Source of the DNA: Pelotomaculum sp.
GTDB lineage: Bacteria > Bacillota > Desulfotomaculia > Desulfotomaculales > Pelotomaculaceae
DNA length: 64,000 bases
Reading direction: 5' to 3'
Assembly: GCA_018435055.1 (NCBI GenBank)
Contig: JAHDOA010000008.1
Location: 1-64,000 of the forward strand
Made by a program: the position numbers and the translations under genes. The notes beneath the pieces are model-generated. The model had not been told where the DNA came from. It saw only the letters and a program-made list of their open reading frames with translations, and made no database searches. Shown in pieces: positions 45,465-56,362 of the stretch. Position 1 is the first letter of the stretch. Each line of letters begins with the position of its first letter.

Positions 45465-46307
45465 CTATATTTTCTGGTATATGGAAGGCCTTATATATTT
45501 ATACAGCCCCGATGAGCGATCCAGTGTCTCGGAATGCCCGATGAAAAGATACCCGTCAGGCGCCGTGTAGCGGTGAAACCTGTTGATCAGATCCCGCTGT
45601 GTGTCTCTGTCAAAGTAAATCATCACATTCCGGCAAAATATCAATTGGAAAAGACCTTTAAAGGGAAAATTCTGACGGATCAGGTTTAAACGCCGGAAAA
45701 GGACCATCTTTTTTATATTTTGTTTAACCCCCCATTTTCCGTCCTTCAAGGGTTCAAAATACTTATTCCTGTAATAGATGGGGACCAGCTCCATCCTCTC
45801 AAGCGGGTATATGCCGGCCACCGCTTTTTCCAGGGCGCTTATCGAAATATCCGTAGCCAGGATGCCAATATCCACATCATCGACATGGTTTTTGAAAAAT
45901 TCGCTGATAACCATAGCGACGCTGTACGGCTCCTCGCCGGATGAACAACCGGCGCACCAGATCCTGACAGCAGGTTTCCGCTTGCCCGGCGTCCCTTCAA
46001 GAATACGCGGCAGAATATTGCCGGATAAAAAATCAAAATGTTCATTTTCGCGAAAAAAGAAGGTGTGGTTAGTGGATATCTTATCCACCAGGGTGAGCAG
46101 GGCTTTCCCGCTCGGCTCGCTAACAACATGATTATAGTAATCCTTAAAACTAAGGAAACCCCCGGTATGCAGGACCTTTTGCAGGCGGCCGATAATCAGG
46201 GCTCTCTTTTGTTCGCCCAGTTTGATGCCAAACTTATCATACACCAGGCGGCTGATCAATTTGAATTCTTCGTCGTTAAGACTCAGCGCCTCCATCAATC
46301 TTACCAC
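45465..46307 (-). CDS. cheR: Chemotaxis protein methyltransferase
   Basis: 280 residues. N-terminal CheR domain (ISRLVYDKFGIKLGEQKR) and S-adenosylmethionine-binding domain with WCAGCSSGEEPYSVAM, LATDISISALEKA and LIFCRNVMIYFD. It adds methyl groups to receptor glutamates. It lies 145 bases after the receptor gene, and that gap contains a repeat with strong inverted arms. Confidence 0.95.
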   Translation of the reverse strand: MVRLMEALSLNDEEFKLISRLVYDKFGIKLGEQKRALIIGRLQKVLHTGGFLSFKDYYNHVVSEPSGKALLTLVDKISTNHTFFFRENEHFDFLSGNILPRILEGTPGKRKPAVRIWCAGCSSGEEPYSVAMVISEFFKNHVDDVDIGILATDISISALEKAVAGIYPLERMELVPIYYRNKYFEPLKDGKWGVKQNIKKMVLFRRLNLIRQNFPFKGLFQLIFCRNVMIYFDRDTQRDLINRFHRYTAPDGYLFIGHSETLDRSSGLYKYIRPSIYQKI

Positions 46308-46324
46308 CTCCTGCAGCTACAATC

Positions 46325-46405
46325 GCGGACATTCCTCCCACTCCAGAGGAGCGCCCATCTGAGAGATATGTCCCCGCTCTGCTTTACAGATCGGGGACAT
46401 TCCTC
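46325..46405. repeat. REP-like repeat: GGACATTCCTC direct copies and GGGGACAT inverted arms
   Basis: GGACATTCCTC appears at 46327-46337 and 46395-46405. ATGTCCCCG (46368-46376) and CGGGGACAT (46392-46400) form a perfect 9-bp inverted repeat, and CTCC/GGAG (46341-46351) forms a smaller one between. Such words are typical of palindromic repeats spread by REP-associated transposases. Confidence 0.4.
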
Positions 46406-46452
46406 GCCCCTTAAGTAATACCTGTTAGCGATGTCTTATGCACATTTTTACT

Positions 46453-49400
46453 CTAGAAATTACCGTAATCCACGTCATCCAGTGAAATTATATCCCGTGG
46501 CTTTATTTTATCCCCGTCTAACGCCGCCGCGACCATTCGCTTTACAGCGCGACCGGATTTTTTATGGGCCGGCTGCAGGCGCCCCGGGTTATACTGACCT
46601 GCCGCCGCTTCGGCAACCTGCCGCTTTAGTTTGAACCTGGCGAGCATCTGCCTGACCACCTCAGACTGGCTCGACATCTCTTCGCTGGCGGCCGCAAGCT
46701 CTTCTGAGCTGGCCGAGTTCTGCTGGGTAACCTGGTCGACCTGGCCCAGGCCTTCGTTAATCTGCTCGATGCCCTGAGCTTGCTCCTTGGAGGCGGAGGC
46801 AATCTCACTGATCAGGTCGGTTACTTTGGCCGAACCGGCTACAATCCCCTCCAGCGCCCGGGATGTTTCTTCCGCTATCCTGGTCCCAACCTCGGTCTTT
46901 TTAATCGAGCCTTCGATCATCTCGGCTGTCTCCTTGGCCGCTTTGGCGCTGCGCTGGGCCAGGTTCCTTACCTCTTCGGCTACCACGGTGAATCCTTTGC
47001 CGTGCTTGCCGGCGCGGGCGGCTTCGACTGCCGCGTTCAGGGCCAGCAGGTTGGTTTGAAAGGCGATTTCATCAATGGCTTTGATGATTTTGGAAATATT
47101 GGAGGCCGATTCGTTGATATCCGACATGGCGTTTACCATCTGGGCCATCTGCTCATTACCCCGTTCGGCGTTTGCCCTGGCTTCAACTGAGAGCTGGTTG
47201 GCCTGGGTGGCGTTCTCGGCGTTTTGCCTGGTCTGGACGTTCATCTGCTGCATAGAGGAGGTGATCTGCGCCATCGTGCCGGCCGACTCGGCAGCGCCCT
47301 GGGACAGGGCCTGGCTGGAGTCGGAAACCTGCTGCGCCCCTGTGTTAACCTGTTCGATGGCTATGGAAATCTGCCTCATTGTCTCATTTAGATCGTCGAT
47401 TGTGGTATTGAGCGCGTCTTTGATGATCGCGTAGTCACCTTTGTAATTGCCGGTAACTTCAACATCGAGGTTCCCTCTGGCGACCTCCTGCAGGCACCGG
47501 ACGGCTTCTTTTTTGATGATTTCATTAAGGGCTTCCAGGGTGGTGTTAAGGGCGTTCTTGATAATGGCGTGGTCGCCCTGGTAGGTCCCCGTCATCCTGA
47601 TGTCGAGGTTGCCGTCGGCCATTTCCTTCAGGCAATTCGCCGCCTCGTTGATCGGGTTGATCACGGCGTCCATCATTTTGTTGACGCCTTCGATAATCTT
47701 CCTGTATTCGCCTTCATGTTGCCCGGCTTCAGCCCGTGTACCCAGTTTGCCTTCAACTGCGGACCCGGCCAGCATGTTGGCGTCGTCCAGCAGCTTTTGG
47801 ATGGCTTCGTGCATCCGGATGAACCCGGGTACCAGATCATCATTTTCACTCCTGCGCCCTACTTTCTTATAAAACTCATAATCAGTTAAATCGCCCATGC
47901 CAACCTTGCCTACAGTCCTGTGAATGTTAACCAGTCTCTGGTATACTTCGTTAGTAGCGTTCTTTAGATCTTTCCAGGCGCCTGAGTAGTCTTTTTCCAT
48001 CTTCTTACTGAGATCGTTAACAGCAATCTGACGTAGAACTGCCATCAGTTCCTCAACCGGCTCCGCCACTTCTTTCATCAGGCCGTTCATGCCGTCCACC
48101 AGCTTGCCCCAGTCGCCGGCAAAGGCCGCCGCGTTGCCACGGACTTCCAGGTTGCCTGCCCCGACTGCTTTGATCAGGCCCTCAACTTCTTGCGCCAGGC
48201 CGTCTAGCGAGTCGATGCAGGTATTCAGGTTGTTCTTGATTTCGTTGAAATCACCGTTGTAGTTGTCGGTAATCCTGGGCGGGATATCGCCTTTGGAGAT
48301 CCTGTCCACGTATTCAGCCGCCATGTTCAGCGGTCCGATTACGGCGTCGAGGGTGCTGTTGACGCCCTCGACCACCTTGCGGTAGTCACCGTCATGCTTG
48401 TTCACATCAGCCCTGGTGTCGAGCTTTCCTTCCATTGCCGCCGCGGCAAGCATCCCGGCGTCTTCCACCAGGTTTTGAATGGCCTCGATCATCCTGATAA
48501 AACCTGGTATAATTTCATCGTTTTCGCTACTCTTGCCTATTTTCTTTAAGTCGTCTAAATCAGTGAGATCTCCGTTACTGACATTAACTAATATCCTGTG
48601 AATGTTCGCCAGGCGGGCAATAACATCGTTGGTGGCATTCTTGAGGCCGTTCCAAATGCCGGTGTATTCCTTGACCATCTTTTGACTGATGTCATTTACC
48701 GCCATCCGCTCAAGGACCGCCATCAGCTCATCAACCGGCTCGCCCACCGCTTCCATCAGGGCGTTCATGCCGCCCACCAGTTTACCCCAGTCGCCGGCAA
48801 AGGCGTCTGCGTCACCGCGTTCATCCAACCGGCCCTCCCGCACGGCCAGGATCAGACCGTCGGTTTCTTTGAGCAAGCCGTTCACGGCGTCGATGCAGCC
48901 GTTGAGGTTGTTCTTAATCTCATTGAAATCGCCTTTGTATTCATCGGTAATCTTCGGCGGGATGTCACCCTTGGCAATACGGTCGACATATTCAGCCGCC
49001 ACATTCAGCGGAGATATTACTCCGTCCATGGCATGGTTCACGCCTCTTAAAATCTTGCGCCACACGCCGCCCGTCCGGTCCGCGTTGGCCCGCTGGTCAA
49101 GTTTTCCCTCGCTGCCGGCGCTGATGACCACTCCTACTTCGTCGACAAGTATGTGGATATTGTCAATCAGCGAGTTCAGGTTGTTCTTGATTACGTTAAA
49201 GTCACCTTTGTACTCGTCCGTAATCTCTGGCGGGGTGTCTCCTTTAGCGATCCGGTCGATATATTCCGCCGCCATGTTCAGAGGCCCGATAACCGCTTCC
49301 AGCATCATGTTGACGCCGTCCACCAGGTTCTTGTAATCCCCGCTGGCGGCAACACTGGCACGGGCCGAAAGGTCGCCCTCCCTGGCCTTTTCCACCAATT

Positions 49401-51135
49401 CCTGCACCGCTTTGAGGACTACTTTCTGCTCGGTGATGTCGTTAATGACACCGAAGCAGCCGATTATTTCACCTTTTTCGTTCTTTACGGCGTCGCTGCA
49501 CAGTATGGCAGGGATAATCCGGTTGTCCCGCGTGCGCAGTTCCAGTTCGTTCTGCCAGGTTTTCCCGCTCATAATGCTCTTCCAGCAGTCACGTCCGGTC
49601 GCGGCATTAACGAAGATGGCGGGCATGCCGCCGGCGGCGTTAATTGCCTCTATGCTGTACTTGAACAGCTCGGTGAACGCCTTGTTCTGAGAAAGCAGCT
49701 TGACTCCCTTTTTGTCGGTGATCACAATGGGCGCGGCGGACGCTTCCACTGCCCCCTTGATGCGCAGCATTTCTTCCGCGCGTTCCTTATTCTCCGCGGT
49801 CACGTCAATAAGTGTGTTCAGATTATTCTTGATTTCGTTAAAGTCACCGCTATAAGCTTCAGTTATTTTCGGGGGAATTTCTCCCCTGGCGATCTTGTCC
49901 ACATATTCGGCAGCCATGTTCAACGGACCGGTCACACCGTCCATGGCGTTGTTGACCCCCCTCAAGATCTTGCGCCAGACGCCGGTCGTCCGTTCGGCGT
50001 TGGAGCGCTGGGCCAATTTTCCTTCGACGCCGGCGCCGATAACCACGCCTACCTCATCTACCAGGATACCGATGGTGTCAATGCATTCGTTCAAGTTGTT
50101 TTTGATCTGGTTGAAATCACCTTTGTATTCTTCGGTGATCTTCGGCGGTGTGTCGCCTTTGCTGATGCGGTCAATATATTGGGCTGTCAGGTTGATTGGT
50201 TCCACAAAGGCGTTGATCAGGTTGTTCGTGCCGGTAAGCATCACGCCCCAACTGCCTGTGAAAGCAGCCGCATTGGCACGGGCGCTCAAATTACCTTCCC
50301 GCACCGCCCTGTTAAGACTGTTTGTCTCTTCTACCAGTGAGTTGACTGTCTCTATCATTTTCTTAAATGAACAGGTCAGCCGCCCAATTTCATCATCTGT
50401 TTTAACCTCCACAGCTTCGGATAAATCGCCGCCGGCAACCTTGTCGGATAACGCGACAAGGTAATCCAGCGGTTTAGTCAGTATCTTCGTAATGATCAAC
50501 CGGAAGGCAATCATCACCAGGATCAGTATAGCTAGCGAAACAAGGGCGACAGCGGTAAGAGCGCCGGAAACAATGTTGTCGGCAAGTTTTTTGGGCGCGC
50601 CAACGTACCAGATGCCGATTGTTTCTCCGTTTGAATTTTTTATGGGGGTATAAGCGGTCTGGTACTTATTGCCCACAACGTCGGCTTCACCGTAATAGTC
50701 CTGACCCTGTTTTAAGACAATATCGGCCACGTTCTCGGCAACTGGCGTCCCAACCGCTCTTTTCCCCTCGTTCATAACATTGGTGCTGACACGTATATTG
50801 CCGCAAAAAATTGTAACCGTGTCACCGGTCAATTGACCTATCTTGTCAACAATTCCATAGTTGTCATTCATTAATGTATTGCCTTTATAAAGTTTATTCC
50901 CCTCAAGCCGCCATTCTCCAGGGTATTCTTTGTCCAGTATTTCATATCCCGTGGCCAGGTCCGTTTTGGCCTTGTCCACTGCTACTGTTTCGGCTTCCTT
51001 TTTAACCACAAAGTCAACTGATAGAATTATTGCTCCAAGCGCCACGACCAAAGTGACGGCAAATATCAGTCCAAATTTAAGCTTCATGGACATATTGCCA
51101 AAACTCGCTACCCCACCTTCTTTTTTAGCTTTCAC
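46453..51135 (-). CDS. Giant methyl-accepting chemotaxis protein with poly-HAMP array and PAS domain
   Basis: 1560 residues, about three times the usual receptor length. A membrane helix (20-42), a Cache-like outer domain (50-185) and a second helix (195-216) lead to a HAMP domain. Then a long chain of HAMP-like modules follows, interrupted by one PAS domain at about 455-570. Five modules are near-identical, each with the phrase [11 protein letters not shown] preceded by a KGDxPPKIT-type string. The C-terminal signalling hairpin contains [21 protein letters not shown]. No CheR/CheB-docking pentapeptide is seen at the C-terminus. Start GTG with GAGGGGGGAG upstream. Confidence 0.93.
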   Translation of the reverse strand: MKAKKEGGVASFGNMSMKLKFGLIFAVTLVVALGAIILSVDFVVKKEAETVAVDKAKTDLATGYEILDKEYPGEWRLEGNKLYKGNTLMNDNYGIVDKIGQLTGDTVTIFCGNIRVSTNVMNEGKRAVGTPVAENVADIVLKQGQDYYGEADVVGNKYQTAYTPIKNSNGETIGIWYVGAPKKLADNIVSGALTAVALVSLAILILVMIAFRLIITKILTKPLDYLVALSDKVAGGDLSEAVEVKTDDEIGRLTCSFKKMIETVNSLVEETNSLNRAVREGNLSARANAAAFTGSWGVMLTGTNNLINAFVEPINLTAQYIDRISKGDTPPKITEEYKGDFNQIKNNLNECIDTIGILVDEVGVVIGAGVEGKLAQRSNAERTTGVWRKILRGVNNAMDGVTGPLNMAAEYVDKIARGEIPPKITEAYSGDFNEIKNNLNTLIDVTAENKERAEEMLRIKGAVEASAAPIVITDKKGVKLLSQNKAFTELFKYSIEAINAAGGMPAIFVNAATGRDCWKSIMSGKTWQNELELRTRDNRIIPAILCSDAVKNEKGEIIGCFGVINDITEQKVVLKAVQELVEKAREGDLSARASVAASGDYKNLVDGVNMMLEAVIGPLNMAAEYIDRIAKGDTPPEITDEYKGDFNVIKNNLNSLIDNIHILVDEVGVVISAGSEGKLDQRANADRTGGVWRKILRGVNHAMDGVISPLNVAAEYVDRIAKGDIPPKITDEYKGDFNEIKNNLNGCIDAVNGLLKETDGLILAVREGRLDERGDADAFAGDWGKLVGGMNALMEAVGEPVDELMAVLERMAVNDISQKMVKEYTGIWNGLKNATNDVIARLANIHRILVNVSNGDLTDLDDLKKIGKSSENDEIIPGFIRMIEAIQNLVEDAGMLAAAAMEGKLDTRADVNKHDGDYRKVVEGVNSTLDAVIGPLNMAAEYVDRISKGDIPPRITDNYNGDFNEIKNNLNTCIDSLDGLAQEVEGLIKAVGAGNLEVRGNAAAFAGDWGKLVDGMNGLMKEVAEPVEELMAVLRQIAVNDLSKKMEKDYSGAWKDLKNATNEVYQRLVNIHRTVGKVGMGDLTDYEFYKKVGRRSENDDLVPGFIRMHEAIQKLLDDANMLAGSAVEGKLGTRAEAGQHEGEYRKIIEGVNKMMDAVINPINEAANCLKEMADGNLDIRMTGTYQGDHAIIKNALNTTLEALNEIIKKEAVRCLQEVARGNLDVEVTGNYKGDYAIIKDALNTTIDDLNETMRQISIAIEQVNTGAQQVSDSSQALSQGAAESAGTMAQITSSMQQMNVQTRQNAENATQANQLSVEARANAERGNEQMAQMVNAMSDINESASNISKIIKAIDEIAFQTNLLALNAAVEAARAGKHGKGFTVVAEEVRNLAQRSAKAAKETAEMIEGSIKKTEVGTRIAEETSRALEGIVAGSAKVTDLISEIASASKEQAQGIEQINEGLGQVDQVTQQNSASSEELAAASEEMSSQSEVVRQMLARFKLKRQVAEAAAGQYNPGRLQPAHKKSGRAVKRMVAAALDGDKIKPRDIISLDDVDYGNF

Positions 51136-51216
51136 CGCTCTCCCCCCTCTTTAATACAAAAATATAATTTTGCACTCTATCTCCCGATATATTTTCATGC
51201 TAGCCGTCAGCCATTA

Positions 51217-51720
51217 CTAATCCTCCCCTTTATTGAAGTCGAATAGCAGCTGGTACTCGTTTAAGAGTATTTTGACCCGCTCGCCTACCTTACCCATGCC
51301 CTTGATAAAGCGGCTGCTCTCGCCTTTTTTGACCTTGGGCGGCGGCGCCACTTCGCTTTTGGGTATGTCCAGCACCTCCGATACCCGGTCAACGATCATC
51401 CCCACCGACTGCTCCTCGATGTTGATCACGATGATGCAGGTGCGGTCGTCGTAATCGCGCTCTGCTACGCCGAACCGCAGGCGCACGTCCATCACCGGGA
51501 TTACTTTGCCGCGCAGGTTGATTACTCCCTTGATGTAATGGGGCATGTCCGGCACCTCTGTTATGTTCTGAATGCCAATGATTTCGGTCACGTGCCTGAT
51601 CTCGATGCCATACTCTTCCCTGTTCAGAACAAAGGTTAAAAATTTGTCCTCCTGAGTGTCCTCGTCCTCCTCATACTCATCCTCCAACAGATCATTGTTC
51701 AGTCTTTCTTTAACGCTCAA
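51217..51720 (-). CDS. cheW: Chemotaxis coupling protein
   Basis: 167 residues. A CheW domain (TFVLNREEYGIEIRHVTEII, INLRGKVIPVMDVRLRFG) follows an acidic N-terminus (LEDEYEEDEDTQED). It bridges receptor and CheA. TTG 51720 has GGAGGTGAGG upstream. The gene is 67 bases after cheA and 81 bases before the receptor gene. Confidence 0.95.
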   Translation of the reverse strand: MSVKERLNNDLLEDEYEEDEDTQEDKFLTFVLNREEYGIEIRHVTEIIGIQNITEVPDMPHYIKGVINLRGKVIPVMDVRLRFGVAERDYDDRTCIIVINIEEQSVGMIVDRVSEVLDIPKSEVAPPPKVKKGESSRFIKGMGKVGERVKILLNEYQLLFDFNKGED

Positions 51721-51787
51721 ATATCCTCACCTCCGTTTGTTAATGAATGTGCGGCTTAAAGCCGCGCCTGCGTTCCCTCACGTCCCA

Positions 51788-54058
51788 CTAGCGCTTAACC
51801 TCCCCGGCGTTTATGATCAAGTCGTTTATGTCCAGGATCATGCTTATGTCTCCGTCCCCCAGGATGGCGCACCCGGATATGCCCTGGACGCGGCCCAGGT
51901 AGCTGGAGAGACCTTTGATCACAATCTGCTGCTGGCCGATTACTTCGTCCACAAACAGGCAGCATTTCTTTTCGTCGTTTTCTACGACTATGAGTATGCC
52001 TTCTTCCAGGTCCAGGCATTCCGTCTTGACCTGATAGAGATGATGCAGCCGGATTACGGGCAAAAGCTCGCCCCTGATGCTGACTATTTCCAGCCCGCCC
52101 GGGGTGCGGGTGATCTGACCGGCCCTGGGCTGAAGGGATTCTTTGATCGAGTTGATTGGGATAGTGTAGCGGTTGGCGCCGACTTTTACCACCATCCCTT
52201 CGATGATCGCCAGAGTCAGCGGTATGCGCACGGCGAACATGGCGCCGGCCCCGGGTCGGCTGCGCACGTCTATTTTCCCCCGCAGTTTTTCGATATTTCT
52301 TTTTACAACGTCCATGCCGACGCCCCGGCCTGATATGCTGGAGATTATTTCGGTAGTGGAAAACCCCGGCTCAAAGATCATTTTCCAGACTTCTTCGTCT
52401 TTCATTTCGCGATTTTCGCTGCTGATCAGACCCCTTTCTATGCCTTTTTTGATAATTTTTTCACGATCAAGACCGCGCCCGTCGTCTTCTACTATAATCC
52501 AGACTTCGCCGGCGGAGTGCTTGGCCTCTAAAGTGACCAGACCGGTCTCGGGCTTGCCGGCGGCAAGCCGTTCATCAACGCTCTCCAGTCCGTGATCGAC
52601 AGCGTTTCTGATCAGGTGCACAAGCGGGTCTGAGATCTGTTCTATTATTGTCTTGTCTACTTCGGTCTCTTCGCCGGTTATGTTCAGACTTACTTTTTTG
52701 CCTGCCTTGTGGGCCAGGTCACGCACGAGCCGCTTCATTTTGCGGAATGTGCCGGAAAGCGGGATCATACGCATAGACATGGCTACTTCCTGAATATCTC
52801 TAGTTATTTTATCCAGCTGCAGCACGGCTTTTTCAAAGCGGTCGAGCTGCAGCCCTTTCAGGTCGGGATTATTGGCGACCATGGCTTCTGAGATTACGAG
52901 CTCGCCGACTAAATCCAACAGCTTGTCCAGTTTATCCAGGTCTATGCGGATGGCCTGCTGGCCGCCGGCGCCGGTTTGTTTTTCCCTGGCTTCGTACTCT
53001 GCCTCGCCTGCTGCAATATTTTCTTGACCATTTGCCGCTGCTGTTTCTTTAACGGCTTTGCCGCCTTTTTCTCCACCGTTCTTTTCTTTCTGTGCGCCGC
53101 CTGCGGCGGTTCCGGCAGTTAGCTTTTCGAGGTAGGCGCACACTTCTTGTTTGCCGGGCAGCTCGGGCGCGCTTCCTGCCTCAACCTGGCGCACCCCTTC
53201 TCTGATGATGTCTATGGCGATTAGCAGGAATGACACGTCCACAGGGTCGCAGTCCTTTTTCTGCTCTTTTATCTGCCCGAGCAGGTTTTCACCGCACCTG
53301 CTAATTTCCTCTATGCCGGAATAGCCTAGAAATCCCGCGTTTCCCTTCAGACTATGGAAGGCCCGGCAGGCGGCTATGGCGCTCTCTTGATCGCCGGGCG
53401 CTTTTTCGAGGGCTAAAAGGGTGCTTTCTGCTTCGTCCAACAGCTCGTTGCTTTCTTCCACAAAATGCTTCAGGATCTCCGGTGTTATCTCTATGCCCGG
53501 ATCGCCGCAGTTTGCCCCGGGCATGTTTTCTATTGCTTCCGCCGCCGCAGCCGCCTCTGCCGCTGTTTTTTCTTCCGGCAGGCGCGGCGCCAGCTGTCCG
53601 TCAGCCGCTTGTTCCTGATCTTCCAAGACGTTTACAATTGTCTTTTTGAAATCTGCTATGATCTCTCCGGCGCTTTCTTCGTACCCTTCGTCGCTTAACT
53701 GCTGCTCTACGACATCCAAAATGTTGCGGATATAATCGGTGGTCCTGATCAAAAGATCCACATGGGCTGGTTTTATTACAGCCCGCCCGCTCCTGAATAT
53801 TTCAAGCAGGGTCTCAGCCTCATGGGTTACGCTAATGATAGTCTGCAGGTCTAAAAACGAAGCCGACCCTTTGAGTGAGTGGAACAGCCTGAATATGGCG
53901 TTTAGTATAGCTTCGTCTATTTCTCCCACGGTCAGGGCTTTCTCTTCCATGGCTATTATCTGCGGCTCTACGGCGTCCAGCATCTCCCGGCTGTCGTTCA
54001 AAAAACACTTGACCAATTCCAGTTTTTCTTCAAAGTCACCGTATGCTATAGTCGCCAC
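51788..54058 (-). CDS. cheA: Chemotaxis histidine kinase with two Hpt domains
   Basis: 756 residues. Two phosphotransfer domains have His at about 60 (RLFHSLKGSASF) and about 235 (AFHSLKGNAGF). A linker rich in Ala and Gly leads to the dimerisation domain (KLDKLLDLVGELVISEA), the ATPase (HLIRNAVDHGLE, DDGRGLD, GRGVGMDVV) and a C-terminal CheW-like domain. The second Hpt is unusual for a simple CheA. GTG at 54058 has only a weak ribosome site. A sigma-28-like promoter lies about 54 bases upstream. Confidence 0.95.
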   Translation of the reverse strand: MATIAYGDFEEKLELVKCFLNDSREMLDAVEPQIIAMEEKALTVGEIDEAILNAIFRLFHSLKGSASFLDLQTIISVTHEAETLLEIFRSGRAVIKPAHVDLLIRTTDYIRNILDVVEQQLSDEGYEESAGEIIADFKKTIVNVLEDQEQAADGQLAPRLPEEKTAAEAAAAAEAIENMPGANCGDPGIEITPEILKHFVEESNELLDEAESTLLALEKAPGDQESAIAACRAFHSLKGNAGFLGYSGIEEISRCGENLLGQIKEQKKDCDPVDVSFLLIAIDIIREGVRQVEAGSAPELPGKQEVCAYLEKLTAGTAAGGAQKEKNGGEKGGKAVKETAAANGQENIAAGEAEYEAREKQTGAGGQQAIRIDLDKLDKLLDLVGELVISEAMVANNPDLKGLQLDRFEKAVLQLDKITRDIQEVAMSMRMIPLSGTFRKMKRLVRDLAHKAGKKVSLNITGEETEVDKTIIEQISDPLVHLIRNAVDHGLESVDERLAAGKPETGLVTLEAKHSAGEVWIIVEDDGRGLDREKIIKKGIERGLISSENREMKDEEVWKMIFEPGFSTTEIISSISGRGVGMDVVKRNIEKLRGKIDVRSRPGAGAMFAVRIPLTLAIIEGMVVKVGANRYTIPINSIKESLQPRAGQITRTPGGLEIVSIRGELLPVIRLHHLYQVKTECLDLEEGILIVVENDEKKCCLFVDEVIGQQQIVIKGLSSYLGRVQGISGCAILGDGDISMILDINDLIINAGEVKR

Positions 54059-54111
54059 CCCATTTAAACCATTTAATTTCTTTCAAATTTCTTTAGGTAA
54101 CCCTGGTATAA

Positions 54112-54139
54112 TTATCGAGATTTTTCTCCAACATCTTTA
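54112..54139 (-). promoter_or_regulatory. Sigma-28 (SigD/FliA)-like promoter of the che operon
   Basis: On the minus strand TAAA (54136-54139) and CTCGATAA (54112-54119) are 16 bases apart. The sigma-28 consensus is TAAA, 15-16 bases, GCCGATAA. It lies 54 bases upstream of cheA. Confidence 0.6.
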
Positions 54140-54313
54140 GCATCTTTGGCGGATCTTTGTAACTCTGTTTTTAAGTTGACGCGTGCGCTGAAAAAAGAAC
54201 ATGAACTGGAGTTAAAGCGTCGATATCTCAGATTGGGGGCGTTTTATGCGCCAGCAGAACAAATTCATTTGGGGCGGCCTGCAGGCTATCCACAATTTAC
54301 GAAAAATTTCCAT

Positions 54314-54355
54314 AAAAAAATACCTTGTGGTATCGCGCACGATAGCCAAGGTATT
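54314..54355 (-). terminator. Terminator of the rubrerythrin gene
   Basis: Minus-strand AATACCTTG (54347-54355) pairs with CAAGGTATT (54319-54327), with an inner paired arm, and U residues follow (54314-54320). It is about 30 bases after the rubrerythrin stop codon. Confidence 0.88.
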
Positions 54356-54383
54356 TTCAACGAAATATTAGTTATGCTGTTTA

Positions 54384-54875
54384 CTAACCTACATTTTTAA
54401 AAGCTTTTGCCGGGGCGCCGCAAATCTGACACCTGCCGGGAGCGTCATTTTCCACGATATTGCCGCAGACCGTGCAAAGATAATATTCAACCTCGGGTTT
54501 GGATTCCAGATCATCAAGTAGTTTCTGATATAACGCTGCGTGGACCTTTTCCGCCTCATTAGCAAAGTTAAAGACCCTTTTTGCCGTGTTGTTTCCTTCT
54601 TGTTCCGCCTCTTTGATAAACCCCGGGTACATCGTAGTAAATTCATAGGTCTCACCTTCTATGGCGGCCTTAAGATTTTCGGCGGTGGTTTTCACCGCCC
54701 CCAGAGCCTTTAATTCAGATAATGCATGGATTGCTTCCGCCTCTGACGCTGCTCTGAACATTTTAGCAACAGCGCTATAGCCTTCGTCCTCAGCTTTTTG
54801 AGCAAATGCCGCATACTTGCGGTTAGCCTGGGATTCACCTGCCACTGCGGTTTTTAAATTGTCAACTGTAGCCAT
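54384..54875 (-). CDS. Rubrerythrin
   Basis: 163 residues. The N-terminal ferritin-like diiron domain has ExxH-type ligands in GESQANRKYAAFA, EAEAIHALSEL, EGETYEF and NEAEKVHAALY. The C-terminal rubredoxin-like Fe(Cys)4 domain has CTVCGN and CQICGAP. It reduces hydrogen peroxide in anaerobes. It has its own terminator, so it is probably a single-gene transcript. Confidence 0.95.
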   Translation of the reverse strand: MATVDNLKTAVAGESQANRKYAAFAQKAEDEGYSAVAKMFRAASEAEAIHALSELKALGAVKTTAENLKAAIEGETYEFTTMYPGFIKEAEQEGNNTAKRVFNFANEAEKVHAALYQKLLDDLESKPEVEYYLCTVCGNIVENDAPGRCQICGAPAKAFKNVG

Positions 54876-54976
54876 AAATTTTCCCCCCCTGAAAATTTTT
54901 ATCTAATTCTAATAAATAATTATTATTGAATTAGATAATTTTTCTTAAATATTTATTAAATATTGACTTATATTTA

Positions 54977-56092
54977 TTAGGATTTACTGTTTTTAGTATT
55001 TTTATAAACATTACTAATAGCTGACAGCCTTTTTAGCGCTTCCATGTTTGACTGGTCGCCTGTTTTAGCCCGGCGCAAGGCATTTTCCAGCATGGCGATG
55101 GTACGGTCATAGTCCAGGCGCTTGACTGGGAACGGGTGGCCATCTTTACCGCCGTGGGCGAAGCTGTAGCGAACGGGATCGCTGCGGCTGGCCCCGGTGT
55201 TATACACCACCTCCGCCACCAGCGCGAAAGCCCTCACCGTTGCCGGACCGACACCTTCCACGGCCAGCATCCCCTCGTAGGTAGACGGCTGGACTTCATA
55301 GAGCCCGGCCAGGGCCTTTTTAATACGGCCGGCCTGCGGTACCGGATGCGCAGCAGGCAGGTCCAGAACCCTGAGACGCCCGGCAGGCAACCCGGCTAAT
55401 TTTTTCAGGACACTGTCCACCTCAGCCGGCCTGCCGGCCAGATAGAGAGAGGCATCCCTGGCAGCGGCGCTCTCCCCGGCAACCATGTTTAATATTTCAC
55501 CAACCGGTTGGCCGCACACCGCCGCATGAGGTTCCTGAATAAAGGTGTCCACCTCGTCGCCAAGCCAGTGATAGCGTCTGGCCCAGCCGGAGCTCTGGTC
55601 CATGCCCTGCTGCACCACCGCCCAGCTGCCGCCGGCGGTGAAAGTAAAAACATGGTGGTAGATCTGAAAGCCGTCCTGCACCGCCGCATTATCTACCTTG
55701 GCCGACATCCTGCTGGCGTACTGCAGCAAACCCACGTTTACCGGCAAGGCAAAGCGATCGGCGTATTTCTCAATCTCCAGCGGTGTTTTACGGGAGGCCA
55801 TAGCTTTCCCGCCGGCCAGGTAAAGACCCAGCGCGTGCTGTTTGGGGCGCAGCCCTTCCTTCAAAGCGCCGCACAATACGGTGGTCAGGCCGGAGGAATG
55901 CCAGTCAAAACCAACCACGCAACCGAGCGCCTGGAACCAGAAAGGGTCGGCGAATCGCTTCAGTACTTCACCCGGTCCATATTCTTCCACTATCGCCTCA
56001 ATTATGGCCGAACCAAGTTTCACCATCCGGTCAAAAAGCCAGCGCGGACAGTGGTGGCCGTGCAGCGGCAGGTTTGCAACACCGGTCCTCAT
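54977..56092 (-). CDS. DUF763 domain protein
   Basis: 371 residues from ATG 56092 (CAGGGG seven bases upstream). The N-terminus RTGVANLPLHGHHCPRWLFDRMVKL and the segment LPVNVGLLQYASRMSAKVDNAA with FTAGGSWAVVQQGM are diagnostic of DUF763, mostly found in archaea and thermophilic bacteria. A late VEGVGPATVRAFALVAEVVY resembles a helix-hairpin-helix motif that binds DNA. The function is unknown; DNA repair has been suggested for similar folds, but that is inference here. Confidence 0.85.
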   Translation of the reverse strand: MRTGVANLPLHGHHCPRWLFDRMVKLGSAIIEAIVEEYGPGEVLKRFADPFWFQALGCVVGFDWHSSGLTTVLCGALKEGLRPKQHALGLYLAGGKAMASRKTPLEIEKYADRFALPVNVGLLQYASRMSAKVDNAAVQDGFQIYHHVFTFTAGGSWAVVQQGMDQSSGWARRYHWLGDEVDTFIQEPHAAVCGQPVGEILNMVAGESAAARDASLYLAGRPAEVDSVLKKLAGLPAGRLRVLDLPAAHPVPQAGRIKKALAGLYEVQPSTYEGMLAVEGVGPATVRAFALVAEVVYNTGASRSDPVRYSFAHGGKDGHPFPVKRLDYDRTIAMLENALRRAKTGDQSNMEALKRLSAISNVYKNTKNSKS

Positions 56093-56362
56093 AACAATAC
56101 CCCTGAATATAATTATACACAGAACACAGGTTCTGCGCAAAGACTTTCGTGTTAACTGCTCCACGTACTTTTTTATATAATATCTTCGACAAACAAGAGA
56201 AATTTTGCCTGAAAAGCGTCCCCGGCTATCTAAAACTGCAGGGCAAGCATCCTGGCGTGTTTTTTAATCAAAATAGTGAAATTTTTAAAAAATTTAAAAG
56301 GAATTACTATTATATCTTGAATCGTTTATATTAAGGAAATAGATTTTTTGAGGGGAATAAAT

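Noticed and set aside
48598-50464. Several long plus-strand frames over the chemoreceptor gene
   Set aside because: They mirror the repetitive, GC-rich receptor gene on the other strand and have no family features.
46453-51135. CRISPR-like regular repeats in the receptor gene
   Set aside because: The repeats encode HAMP-like modules in one open frame and are too long and divergent for CRISPR units.
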